64,000 bases of DNA from Erinaceus europaeus (taxonomy: Eukaryota > Chordata > Mammalia > Eulipotyphla > Erinaceidae), in contig NC_080177.1 of the NCBI RefSeq assembly GCF_950295315.1, positions 75,527,786 to 75,591,785 of the forward strand. The letters run 5' to 3'. Below are positions 1-9,500 of this stretch, piece by piece. A program made the translations under genes and the position numbers. The notes beneath the pieces are model-generated. The model made no database searches. It was not told the origin of the DNA and saw nothing but the letters and a program-made list of their open reading frames with translations. The stretch's first letter is position 1; every line of letters begins with the position of its first letter.

Positions 1-440
1 TCTGCCTGTGAGTGAGATCATCCCATATTCATCCTTCTGTTTCTGACTTATTTCACTTAACATGATTTTTTTCAAGGTCCATCTAAGATTGGCTGAAAAC
101 AGTGAAGTGAAACACTTTTAATAGCTGAGTAGTATTCCATTGTGTATATAGACCACAACTTGCTTAGCCACTCATCTGTTGTTGGACACCTGGGTTGCTT
201 CCAGGTTTTGGCTATTACAAATTGTGCTGCCAAGAACACAGGTGTACACAGATCTTTTTGGATGGATGTGTTGGGTTCCTTAGGATCTATCCCCAGGAGA
301 GGAATTGCAGGATCATAGGGTAGGTCCATTTCTAGCCTTCTGAGAGTTCTCCAGACTGCTCTCCACAGAGGTTGGACCCATTGACATTCCCACCAGCAGT
401 GCAGGAGGGTTCCTTTGACCCCACACCCTCTCTAGCTCTA
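1..440 (-). mobile_element. L1 LINE fragment, 3' end of ORF2
   Basis: The minus-strand frame at about 329-72 encodes the C-terminal end of L1 ORF2p (DPAIPLLGID, IAKTWKQPRCP, IYTMEYYSAIK), then breaks down. The window edge cuts the element. It is a dead 5'-truncated fragment. The family match is strong; the subfamily is unknown. Confidence 0.92.
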
Positions 441-651
441 GTCCTGTTTTTCAATGCAGCCAAAGTGTGGACAGGATTTCCAATACTTTACAACATCTGT
501 CCAGTAAAGGACATAAACTACTAAATTCAGTAGAGACTTGGACCCCAAGAAATCTGAACATTTTCAGATATTCAGCCTAGGTATTGGATACCAATGATTT
601 GCCACATTCTTTGCATTTCTTTACCTTGAAATTATTTTTATTTTGTTTTAT

Positions 652-655
<4 letters not shown>

Positions 656-701
<46 letters not shown>
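656..701. repeat. (TG)n microsatellite
   Basis: About 23 uninterrupted TG units follow a TTTTA-rich stretch. Confidence 0.97.
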
Positions 702-702
<1 letters not shown>

Positions 703-1114
703 TGGGGGTATGAAGTGAAATGTTCCTTGGTGAAAAATTCTTATTTTCCAACTTCTTCAAACATTGATTTATTTAAACATTCAAAGTGTTTTTTAATTCC
801 TTGATTTAAATATGATATTCACACAACAACCCATGAATTCCATCTTGCATTTTCACATAAGGAGTACATTTGATTGATACAATCTATTGTAAAGTTAGAA
901 ACATAGTAGACTGTACCTACCCCCTTTCTTTTCTACTGTGAGTATACATCAGGAAACAGGGGAGGGATGTCTTACTCTCACTGCAACTAGATGAGTTCCC
1001 CATCTCGGTCTACAAGTCCAGCTGCCTTTCTCCTATTTGGATCTGCTATCAGGACACGGTCACTTCCCAAGTGTCTTGTGAGGCAATCCTGCCCTTGTAG
1101 GTGCTTTTTATATA
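703..1114. other. Unique AT-rich DNA, no feature seen
   Basis: No coding frame, RNA gene or recognisable repeat was seen. Confidence 0.5.
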
Positions 1115-1260
1115 TTCACTCCAACAAACTTGAAAAGTAGAGATTATTCATCAACATTGTTCTGATGAGGAGAGGTTCAGAGACATAAGGTGAACTTTCT
1201 AGTACCAAAAACTGTCTAGAAAGCCAAAGAGTAGAAGTTGAGTAACTTGATCTAACAAGC
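1115..1260 (+). repeat. Possible MIR-like ancient SINE remnant
   Basis: The stretch around GATGAGGAGAGGTTCAGAGA and the following text resembles the MIR core-to-tail region (gatgaggaaactgaggctcagag). It is heavily diverged, so this is a tentative call. Confidence 0.4.
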
Positions 1261-1614
1261 CAGGGCCTTTCCCAGTTTTGCATATACTGAATTTGTTTCT
1301 TCCATGTTTTCCATACATATCCGTAGTCTGCACTGGTCTATACTGTATTCACTAGCTACATTTATCTAGCAGGGATATGAGATATAGCTAGTTCAAATTG
1401 AGAACTGGATTACATAGATTTAGTATGTGAAATGGGTATAGCAACTTATTAATAGTTTTAATAATACTGATTGTTAGATGGCGACAATTTAGAAATAGTA
1501 GGTTAAGTATGACATTATTTTAAGTATATTATTAACATTAATTCATGTTTCTACTTAACATTTTTTTTAAATTGCCACCACAAATCCTAACAGCTACTGT
1601 TTAACATTTTTTAA

Positions 1615-1880
1615 AATTTATTTATTTATAAGATGGAAACACTGACAAGGCCACAGGATAAGAGGGGTACAATTCCCACCACCAGAGCTCCGTATCCCAC
1701 CCCCTCCCCTGATAGCTTCCCTATTCTTTATCCCTCTGGGAGCATGGACCCAGGGTCATTATGGGATGCAGAAGGTGGGAGGTCTGGCTTCTGTAATCAC
1801 TTCTCTGCTGAACATGGCATTGACACGTTGATCCATACTCCCAGTCTGTCTCTCTCTTTCCCTAGTGGGGCAGGGCTCTG
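1615..1880 (-). mobile_element. Family X retroposon (L1-like 3' family), 5'-truncated
   Basis: The element reads on the minus strand and ends in a TTATAAATAAAT-type A-rich 3' end. It is flanked by a near-perfect target duplication, TGTTTAACATTTTTTAA at 1598-1614 and the same with one T fewer at 1881-1896. The duplication length and A-rich tail indicate L1-type target-primed insertion, not an LTR or DNA transposon. Confidence 0.8.
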
Positions 1881-2342
1881 TGTTTAACATTTTTAAGTAG
1901 CCACAGAAAAATGAAAGAATTGCAGCACTGATCTCAATAGAAGATGAGCTCATGGATAAACTTGTTGTCCTCTCTATCTCCTAATTAGCAAAGGTGACTG
2001 TTAATTGATATTGTGTCCCATGCTGGTGAGCTTGGCATGAGCCCTGTCTCCATGCTTATTTGCAAAGCTCCTGCTCTGCTTGGGGAGTCTGAGCCTTTTA
2101 CTGGTGTCTGCCAGAGGTACTTCCCTTCAGCTCAAGGTCAGGTAGATGTTTTGACTCACACACTGATGCCCCACTTTCCAGGCTGGCTATTTGTCAGGAT
2201 GTTTGCTGCTGTGTTGTACTGTCTGTCCATCACCAAAGTCAATGTTACCATGCTCCCTGCAGATCCTTGTGAGATAGTCGAGGGGGAAATGTTGGCCCTG
2301 AATGCTGAGTTCCAGACCTGGGAGTTGTTAGAAATGTTTCTA

Positions 2343-2370
2343 GACAAAAACAAACAAACAAACAAACAAA
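2343..2370. repeat. (CAAA)n short repeat
   Basis: A run of CAAA units lies at the 5' border of the following L1 fragment. Confidence 0.8.
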
Positions 2371-3228
2371 ACCAAATGACCCCATCCAAAAATGGGGAGA
2401 TGATATGAATATTCACCAAAGAAGAGATCTACAAGACCAGCAGACATATAAAACAATGCTCCAAGTCATTGATTGCCAGAGAAATACAAATAAAGACAAC
2501 AATGAGATACCACTTCATGCCTGTGAGAATGTCATATATCAGAAAAGGTAGCAACAACAAATGCTGGAGAGGTTGTGGGGACAAAGGAACTTTTCTACAC
2601 TGCTGGAGGGAATGTAAATTAGTCCCCAGTGGAGAGCAGTCTGGAGAACTCTCAGAAGGTTAGAAATGGACCTTCCCTATGATCCTGCAATTCCTCTCCT
2701 GGGGATAGATCCTAAGGAACCCGATACACAAAAACATCTGTGTACACCTATGTTCTTAGTAGCACAATTTGTAATAGCCAAAACCTGGAAGCAACCCAGG
2801 TGTCCAACAACAGATGAGTGGCTGAACAAGATGTGGTCTATATACACAATGGAATACTACTCAGCTATTAAAAGTGGTGACTTCATCTTCCTCACCTCAT
2901 CTTGAATGGAACTTGAAGGAATCATGTTAAGTGAGATCAGCCAGAAAGAGAAGGATGAATATGGGATGATCCCACTCATAGTCAGAAATTGAAAAATAAG
3001 ATCAGATGAGAAAACACAAAGTAGAACTTGGACTGGAGTTGGCATATTTCACCAAAGTAAAGGGCTCGGAGGTGGGGAGGGTTCAGGTCATGGAACGTGA
3101 TGGTGGAGAAGGACCTAGGAGGGATGTTAGAGTCTCATGTGGAAAACCGAGCAATGTTACACATATACCAACTACTATATTTTACTGTCAACTATAAACC
3201 ATTAATCCACCAATAAACATGGGTGTGT
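2371..3228 (+). mobile_element. L1 LINE 3' end (ORF2 C-terminus plus 3' UTR)
   Basis: The sense strand carries broken ORF2p pieces: [22 protein letters not shown] at 2545-2620 out of frame with DPAIPLLGIDPKEP and IYTMEYYSAIK at 2670-2875. A 3' UTR follows, ending at CCAATAAACATG near 3220. Frames are interrupted, so it is an inactive 5'-truncated copy, related to the minus-strand copy at 1-440. Confidence 0.92.
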
Positions 3229-3295
3229 GTGTGTGGGAGGAAATAATTCTAGAAGCCCCAGGTAAGCTGTGTGGTTTGGAGGGAAAAGTGGAGCT

Positions 3296-3301
3296 ATCTT
3301 C
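3296..3301 (+). repeat. Left 6-bp target-site duplication (ATCTTC)
   Basis: ATCTTC at 3296-3301 is repeated exactly at 4254-4259, directly outside the TG..CA ends of the miniature ERV. A 6-bp duplication is typical of class II (betaretrovirus-like) integrases. Confidence 0.95.
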
Positions 3302-3656
3302 TGTTGTTAAAATTTCGGCGGCTCTAGCTGGGCGGGCTAGCTTCACGGGCGGGTAACAGAGACGTGGAGACAATGGCTGGGCAGGGAAGCTGTATTTCTT
3401 TATTCAGGAACAACGATTCATAAACTAAACCAAACTAATCACCAAACAAAACTCTGCTGCCTCTTTGTCCCTGCGGCGGTGCAAGCACTCTCTCTTACTC
3501 TCAAACTCAGGAACCCCTCCCCAACTCAGGAACTCTCGAACTCTGGAACTCTGGCGGGGTTCCTTGGGGCGGGGCCAAGCGGGCCCACGAAATTAGCAGG
3601 ACTGATCCAATTCTCTTGGCGGGGGAGAACTAGAACCCAATGTAAAGCATACAACA
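3302..3656 (-). repeat. 3' LTR of the miniature ERV (355 bp)
   Basis: It is near-identical to 3883-4253 except in a tandem GAACTCT-type repeat block (3485-3557). It carries a minus-strand AATAAA (CCTGAATAAAGAAATAC, about 3392-3408) as polyadenylation signal. Differences from its partner in the first 180 bp are C/T transitions at CpG-type sites. Confidence 0.93.
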
Positions 3657-3676
3657 ATTCCCCCTTTTCTTTTTAA
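3657..3676 (-). promoter_or_regulatory. Polypurine tract (plus-strand primer site)
   Basis: On the minus strand AAAAAGAAAAGGGGGAAT lies directly upstream of the TGTTGT start of the 3' LTR. This is the expected place and composition for a retroviral polypurine tract. Confidence 0.9.
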
Positions 3677-3804
3677 CTAAATGACTATAGTATCAAGGGT
3701 GTGGGGTGAACAGAAACCTATATCGTACAGGCATTTAAAAAAAAAAACTGGCACAAACATGGAGAAACATGTAAGCAAGTAACAAGAACCAGTGTGTTGC
3801 CAAG

Positions 3805-3880
3805 GCCCGGCTAGCTCAGTCGGTAGAGCATGAGACTCTTAATCTCAGGGTCGTGGGTTCGTGCCCCATGTTGGGCGCCA
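3805..3880 (+). tRNA. Full-length tRNA-Lys(CTT) copy with CCA, captured inside the mini-ERV (not a normal tRNA gene)
   Basis: All 76 positions of a tRNA-Lys(CTT) are present: acceptor GCCCGGC/GTTGGGC, D arm, anticodon loop CTCTTAA (anticodon CTT), T arm and CCA at 3878-3880. Nuclear tRNA genes do not encode CCA, so the source was a mature tRNA, i.e. the reverse-transcription primer. Compared with the standard sequence as I know it there are two changes: A58 to T (3862) and C65 to T (3869). A58T also damages the Pol III B box, while the A box (TAGCTCAGTCGG) is intact. The orientation is opposite to the retroelement. It is probably not a functional tRNA gene. Confidence 0.92.
3863..3880 (-). 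promoter_or_regulatory. tRNA-Lys primer-binding site
   Basis: On the minus strand TGGCGCCCAACATGGGGC is complementary to the 3' 18 nt of tRNA-Lys1,2, with one change from the usual TGGCGCCCAACGTGGGGC. It sits 2 nt after the 5' LTR. Use of lysine tRNA fits class II/HERV-K-like elements. Confidence 0.93.
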
Positions 3881-3882
3881 TT

Positions 3883-4253
3883 TGTTGTTAAAATTTCGGC
3901 GGCTCTAGCTGGGCGGGCTAGCTTCACGGGCGGGTAACAGAGATGCGGAGACAACGGCTGGGCAGGGAAGCTGTATTTCTTTATTCAGGAACAATGATTC
4001 ATAAACTAAACCAAACTAATCACCAAACAAAACTCTGCTGCCTCTTTGTCCCCGCGGCGGTGCAAGCACTCTCTCCAACTCCGGAACTCTCGAACTCTGC
4101 AACTCTTCAACTCTGGAACTCTGACACTCTCCCACTTTGGAACCCTCTCTCGGGGTTCCTTGGGGCAGGGCCAAGCGGGCCCGCGAAAACTAACTGGACT
4201 GATCCAATTCTCTTGGCGGGGGAGAACTAGAACCCAATGTAAAGCATACAACA
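3883..4253 (-). repeat. 5' LTR of the miniature ERV (371 bp)
   Basis: It pairs with 3302-3656. It is 16 bp longer because of extra tandem GAACTCT/CAACTCT units at about 4069-4150. The ends are TGTTGT..ACAACA, and the AATAAA signal is on the minus strand near 3980. Confidence 0.93.
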
Positions 4254-4259
4254 ATCTTC
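4254..4259 (+). repeat. Right 6-bp target-site duplication (ATCTTC)
   Basis: An exact copy of 3296-3301. Confidence 0.95.
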
Positions 4260-4644
4260 TATCACTCACGCAAGTCTACATGTAGATATCTCACCCACTC
4301 TACCACACAAGCCTTGGCTGGCAGTTCACAGCATAGCATCCTGCTGTCACAGGTGTTTTGAGAAAACTTACCAGATACCCACATAAATTCAGGATTATGA
4401 GTGCATCAGAATGATGAATAGAGCAGAAAATGTACAAATAATGGGCTATTTTATTTATCAGATTTGCTGCCTGTGCCAAATCTTTTTAAAAATCTAAGGC
4501 ACACGCAGCTGTCATCAGATCTGTCTGAACCACTCATCCATCAGCCCTTCATTTATACAGCACACACTGGATAGCAGGGCTATAGGTGACTCAAATAATG
4601 TGTGTTCCCTTTTCTCTAAATATTTATTTGTTTATCTACTGACT
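4260..4644. other. Unique DNA, no feature seen
   Basis: No coding or RNA feature was recognised. Confidence 0.5.
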
Positions 4645-4985
4645 TTTTTTTTTTCCCCCACCAGGGTTATAACTGGGACTTGGTGCCTGCATGACAACTT
4701 CACTGCTCCTGGTGGCCATTTTTCTTTTGCTTTTCCTTTAAAAAAAATGTTTTGTTTATCTTTATTTATTTATAAGTAAATAAGTATTTATGTTGGACAT
4801 AGACAGAGAGGAACTGAGCAGGAAGAGGGAGATACAGAGTGAAAGAGACAGAGATATACCTGCAGACCTGCTTCACCACGACCACTCAGGAAGCTTCTCA
4901 CCTGTAGGTAGGGATCAGGGGCTTGAACCCAGGTCCTTGTGTACTGTAACATGTGAATGCAACAAGGTCTGACCTGACCTGGCTT
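4645..4985 (-). mobile_element. tRNA-derived SINE, type A long-tail form
   Basis: On the plus strand it starts with the tail motif (CCACCAGGGTTATAACTGG, CACTGCTCCTGGTGGCCA), then the CT-rich strand complement, the TGCAGACCTGCTTCACCAC body and the GGCTTGAACCCAGGTCC B-box complement. This order gives minus orientation. Confidence 0.9.
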
Positions 4986-5145
4986 TCCTTTCTTTTCTTA
5001 TAGAGAAAGAGGAGTATAGAAGGAGAAAGACAGCATAGCACCTCTAGCTCAGCCACCTGTGATGTCTCCCCTTTGCAGGTGGGGATGAGTTTGAAGCCAA
5101 CTCTTCATGCACACAAGTGCGTGATCCCCCACAAATATTCTTACC
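4986..5145 (-). mobile_element. SINE fragment, type A or C
   Basis: An AGAAAGAGGAG stretch, then CACCTGTGATGTCTCCCC and GCAGGTGGGGATGAGTTTG, resemble the inverted SINE body in degraded form. Confidence 0.6.
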
Positions 5146-5224
5146 AGCCACGGATTTGAGTAGCCACAGTCATCTGTTGGAAACGTCTGTTAAAACAAAT
5201 ATTCATTTAAAAAAAAAAAAGTGC

Positions 5225-5424
5225 GGGGCCAGGCGGTGGCGCACCTGGTTAAGCGCACACACTGCAGTGCGCAAGGACCCCGGTTCAAGCTCCTGGTCCT
5301 CACCTGCAGGGACAAAGCTTCACGAGTGGTGAAGCAGGGCTTCAGGTGTCTGTCTCTCTCCATCTCTATCACCCCTTCCCCTCAATTTCTCTCTGTCTCT
5401 ATCTAATAAAAATAAATAAAGCTT
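5225..5424 (+). mobile_element. tRNA-derived SINE, type A short form
   Basis: It starts GGGGCCAGGCGGTGGCGCAC, has a B box at GGTTCAAGC and ends in an AATAAATAAAG tail. It is flanked by the duplication AAAAAAAAAAGTGC (5211-5224 and about 5425-5437). Confidence 0.93.
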
Positions 5425-5438
5425 AAAAAAAAAAGTGC

Positions 5439-5742
5439 TGGGCAGGAGGCCAGGCAGGAGGTGCGCCCAGTTAAGCACACACATCACCCAGCACAGGGAT
5501 CTGAGTGGGATCCCCCGCCCCCCACCTGCAGGGAGGACACTTCATGAGCAGTGAAGTAGGTCTACAGGTGTCTGTCTTTCCCTCCCTCTTTCCATCTTCC
5601 TCCCCCCCCACAACTTCTCTCAATCCTATCAAGTAAAAATAAACCAGAAAGAAAAAAACATGGCCACCAGGAGCAGTGGATTTGTAGTGCTGGCACCAAG
5701 CCCCAGTGATAACCTTGGTGGCAATAAAAAATTTAAAAAAAA
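5439..5742 (+). mobile_element. tRNA-derived SINE, type A with long tail
   Basis: SINE body (CACCTGCAGGGAGGACACTTC, GTCTACAGGTGTCTGTCTTT) followed by the tail GGCCACCAGGAGCAGTGG and CCCCAGTGATAACC, ending in A-rich DNA. It abuts the previous SINE. Confidence 0.9.
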
Positions 5743-6788
5743 GTGATAGATAGAATATTCATCTTGTTGTAACAATGGAGGCTGTCAATTAGATATTTTT
5801 CAGATGTAGAGCCAGGGCCTTTTCTTTACAATGAATCTGAAGTGACTCTAAACTTCTACATTTTTAGAAATGTCTCCAGTTGTTTTAAAGGTTTCTCCCG
5901 TAAATCTAGTATGGCTACACTTCTTAGCATCTAATTTGCTGAGTTGTGTCCAAAGCAAGCAACCAAGTTTTTATAGAAACTGCCAATCTCTCTCATCATT
6001 ACCTAACATGTAACCAAAATTATAACAAAAGTAACTAGTTTAAGTAGCTTTGAGTAAACACACAGTGAGACTTGGCGAGCAAAGAGACAGGGTTGAGTAG
6101 GCAGGTTGGGAGAGACAGGAATACTCAGATTCCCTAGCCCTTAGGATTCAGCTGTGGGCTTTTCCTTGGTGCATCTCCTAGGAATGGGAACATTTGCTAG
6201 TCATGAGCTGGACAAGTGGAAGTCAGCTAGTGTAGTTCAAAGTGGACAGAGACCAAGAATTCAACTTTCAGATAACTAGATTGGTATGGTAGAGTCTGAA
6301 CAGGCAGAACACCCCCCACAATGTCCAAGGATGTCTCAACTTGATAATGAATAGCCAGCTCAGTTCTGTGCTGCCTAGCATGTTCTTGGAAAGGTCAGTC
6401 TTGGGAATCTTTGTTATTCAGACTAAGGCAAATGATAACTGCTGAATAAATGAGTGTTTAGTCCATGTCCTCTGGAACAAGCTAATCAGTATTGCCGGTA
6501 AGTTTATAGGACATCTAGTACTCCCTCAGGAGAAGGGCTCACTGAGAAGAGAATCAAAGCTTCCATGACTAAGCAGTATCACACAGTGACAGAAAAGAAC
6601 AAGGAATCTCATGAATAAGATGGCTCAATGTCCATCCTGTATAAAGAGCTCCTACGGAAAGGGAGGAAGGAATCAAACCAGTCCCCGCATGTAAACGGAA
6701 GGTATCCAAAAGCTGACTTCCTCAAGATGTTTTTAGGGAATATAGAGCAAAGTGAGCTACTAGATCAACACACATCTAAAAGTCAGAT
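5743..6788. other. Unique DNA, about 1 kb, no feature seen
   Basis: No frame with recognisable homology, no RNA gene and no repeat was seen. Confidence 0.5.
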
Positions 6789-6789
6789 G

Positions 6790-7098
6790 AGAGGGTCCCG
6801 CCGGTAGTGCGGCGGGTTAAGTGCACATGGCACGAAGCGCAAGGACTGGTGTAAGGATCCCGGTTCGAGCCCCTGGCTCCCCACCTGCATGGGGGTCGCT
6901 TCACAGGTGGTGAAGCAGATCTGCAGGTGTCTGTCTTTCTCTCCCCCTCTCTGTCCTCCCCTCCTCTCTCCATTTCTCTCTGGCCTATCCAATAACAATA
7001 ACAATAACAACAGCAATAATAATAATAACAGCGATAAACAGCAAGGGCAACAAAAGGAGGAAAATAAAATAAAAAAAAAGCAACCTCAAAATAATTTT
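6790..7098 (+). mobile_element. tRNA-derived SINE, type A (full body, CAA-rich tail)
   Basis: It starts at GGGTCCCGCCGGTAGTGCGG, has B box CGGTTCGAGCCCC and tail AACAATAACAACAGC then CAAGGGCAACAAAAGG. An imperfect duplication (AAAAGTCAGATGAG / AAAAGTTAGACGAG) flanks it. Confidence 0.93.
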
Positions 7099-7108
7099 TA
7101 AAAAAGTT

Positions 7109-7286
7109 AGACGAGGGCCTAGAAATAGCTCAACTGGGCAGTGTGCTGCTTTGGCATGTCTGAGGCCCAGGTCCAAACCCAGCCCCCAAGGCACTGAAGA
7201 AAGCCCTGGAGCTGTGATCTCTCACTCTTGGCCTGTCTCAGTGCTCTGTCTCTATCTAAAAAAATCAAATTCAATTAAAAAATATT
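7109..7286 (+). mobile_element. tRNA-derived SINE, type C
   Basis: A distinct SINE head (GGGCCTAGAAATAGCTCAAC, GCCCAGGTCCAAACCC) ends in an AATCAAATTCAATTAAAAAA tail. It lacks the type A body. Confidence 0.7.
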
Positions 7287-7378
7287 TTTATATGATAATG
7301 TTGACGAGGGTGTGGGTTAATGTGCACACAAAGGCTCATTGTGAATATGTAAATTAACCATGTCTTTTTGAAGGGTAA

Positions 7379-7600
7379 TATCAACACTTTCATTTATTCA
7401 AAAGATAGTGCCTCACAGGTGCCAGGGCTGTTCCAAAGGCTAGGGATAGAGCCATAAAAACAAGTCAAAGTCCTACTCTCACTAGGCTTATCTTTTAGCG
7501 AAGGGAGAGAGACAATAAACAAATAAATATATGTCTGGGGTTGATAAAAGCTGAGAAAAAGATAAAACAAAGGAAGAAATGGGAATTGCAGAATTTGATA
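7379..7600 (+). repeat. Ancient mammalian interspersed-repeat remnant
   Basis: CATTTATTCAAAAGATAGTG, GGTGCCAGGGCTGTTCCAAA and GACAATAAACAAATAAATAT match a very common old mammalian repeat motif (gtgccaggcactgttctaggcgctggggat). I am unsure of the family (L2-like). Confidence 0.55.
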
Positions 7601-7649
7601 TTTTTTAAAATTAAAAAACAATTTAATATATGACAATACAGATTGAAAT

Positions 7650-7832
7650 TTATTTATTTTTTCTTTTCCTTATTGGGGATTTACAGACAGAAATTGAGAG
7701 TGAAAGTGGAGGTAGAGAGAGAAAAAAACTGTAGCGCTGCTTCACCACCTGCAGGGACCAGAAGTCTCAAACCCGGGTCCTTGAGCATCATGACCTGAGC
7801 ACTCATAGCCAGGTGCCACCACCTGGCCCCTA
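7650..7832 (-). mobile_element. tRNA-derived SINE, type A short form
   Basis: The inverted body includes GCGCTGCTTCACCACCTGCAG and CAAACCCGGGTCCTTGAG, and ends GCCACCACCTGGCCCC. Confidence 0.9.
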
Positions 7833-8049
7833 CTTAGCATCTCATGTTAATTTTGTAAATATTTTCGTATTAAGTAAGATAATATTTTCCATCAGGTAGT
7901 CAGAGAAAGCCTTGTTTAAGGTGGCATTTGACTATCTGCATCTGCTAGAAGAATGATTTCTAGTTCTATATAAAGACATTGAAAGAGTTTCAACTTTTTA
8001 GTGAGCATGGCTAGCTGCAGAAATATATACTATGCATATATAGAGGAGT

Positions 8050-8104
8050 ACACACACACACACCACATACACACACCACACACACACCACACACACACAC
8101 CACA

Positions 8105-8135
<31 letters not shown>

Positions 8136-8710
8136 CCACACACACCACACACCACACACACCACACAAACACATACCACACACACACCACACAAACACAC
8201 ACCACACACACACCACACACACACACACCACACACACACCACACAAACACACACCACACACACCACACACACACATACACACACACACCACACACAAACA
8301 CACACCACACACACACCACACACACACACCACACACACACCACACACACACACACACACACCACACACACACACCACACACACACACACCACACACACAC
8401 CACACACACACATACACACACACCACACACACCATACACACACACACCACACACACACATACACATACACACACACCACACACACATCACACACACACAC
8501 ACACCACACAAACACACACCACACACACACACACCACACACACACACACCACACACCACACACCACACAAACACACACCACACACACACATACACACACA
8601 CACCACACACACACACCACACATACCACACACACACACACACACACACACCACACACACACACACACACACACCACACACACACACCACACACACACATA
8701 CACACACATA

Positions 8711-8745
<35 letters not shown>
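8050..8745. repeat. Large compound (CA)n / CACACACC array, about 700 bp
   Basis: CA units are broken by CACC, CATA and CAAA interruptions. Long open frames on both strands (Thr-His or Cys-Val-rich) arise only from the dinucleotide period and are not genes. Confidence 0.98.
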
Positions 8746-8747
<2 letters not shown>

Positions 8748-9500
8748 CTATCCTGCTCAACTCTGATGGGTGCAGGTAAAAAGTAGGCATGTGACATTCT
8801 ACCTGGGCTGGGCTAGCTTTCTTTCTTTTCTTTTTTAAAGTAAAATGCAAAATAAACATTGGAAACACACAACATCTGGAAAAACTACGTTTCATAGAAA
8901 GTGACAATAATAAAATAGATTGAAACTTTTTTTTTTTAAGTAAACTTTGAGGCAATGACCGTAAGGGAAAAGACGAGTAGACTCATAAAGAGGAGACAGT
9001 GGTGGCTGGTGTCACAGAGGGAAGGGTACAGCTTGCAGCCACAGTTCACGCTCCTGAGTGACCAGGCCTACAGGCCACTGAGTCTTTAAAGCTTTCTCCT
9101 ATGTGATATGGACTAACTTCTTCTCATCAGTAGTTGGGGAGGTGGGGGCGGGGATACATGAACTGATTCGCATGCAGTATTTACACTACCACTTGGAACA
9201 TTTAGTAGTTGCTGGTAAATGTTAAGCATTGTATTAAATGGGTCCTCAGTGCCACTAAGATAGGGTTAGCTTTGCAAAAGGCAAGCAGCCCACCAGCAGA
9301 AGGTGGGTGGCTTGATTTGCTCTTTTGTGTCTGGTTACATCTCAAACTATCTGTGAAGTTTGGAATATAGGCCTTTCGGAATTAATCAGCTTACAATGGG
9401 CTGACAAGCTGTGTGGGTGAGAGGTCAGGGAACAAGCTTGGGACTCAGAGGAGCCTGACACAAAAGAGCTCACAGACTGGGCTCCACCGCTGACTTAATT
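8746..9500. other. Unique DNA, no feature seen
   Basis: Mixed-composition sequence with no coding or repeat match that I recognise. Confidence 0.5.

Larger units (their letters stand above)
3302..4253 (-). mobile_element. Complete miniature non-autonomous class II ERV (TRIM-like), 952 bp
   Basis: Reading on the minus strand the order is 5' LTR (4253-3883), 2-nt spacer, tRNA-Lys primer-binding site (3880-3863), a 206-bp interior, polypurine tract (about 3675-3657), 3' LTR (3656-3302). LTRs begin TGTTGT and end ACAACA, a perfect terminal inverted repeat, and the element is bounded by identical 6-bp duplications. There is no gag, pro, pol or env, so it must have been mobilised in trans by an autonomous relative. 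Besides the tRNA copy, the interior has only about 148 bp. The layout matches the terminal-repeat-in-miniature (TRIM) architecture known mainly from plants. Whether this family is already named in hedgehog repeat libraries cannot be judged here. Confidence 0.93.

Noticed and set aside
2013..2408. 131-aa plus-strand frame
   Set aside because: No recognisable domain; it ends in a CAAA repeat and the start of an L1 fragment, so it is probably chance.
3302..4253. Two independent solo LTRs next to a nuclear tRNA-Lys gene
   Set aside because: One shared 6-bp duplication brackets the whole unit, the primer-binding site and polypurine tract sit at the right places, and CCA is encoded, so it is a single element.
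6790..6880. SINE heads as functional tRNA genes
   Set aside because: B-box-like motifs are present, but the sequence continues into SINE bodies and tails, is multi-copy and lacks intact cloverleaf arms.
8001..8955. Open frames of 161 to 314 aa on both strands (Thr-His and Cys-Val rich)
   Set aside because: They are produced entirely by the CA array; no start context, domain or non-repeat coding signal.
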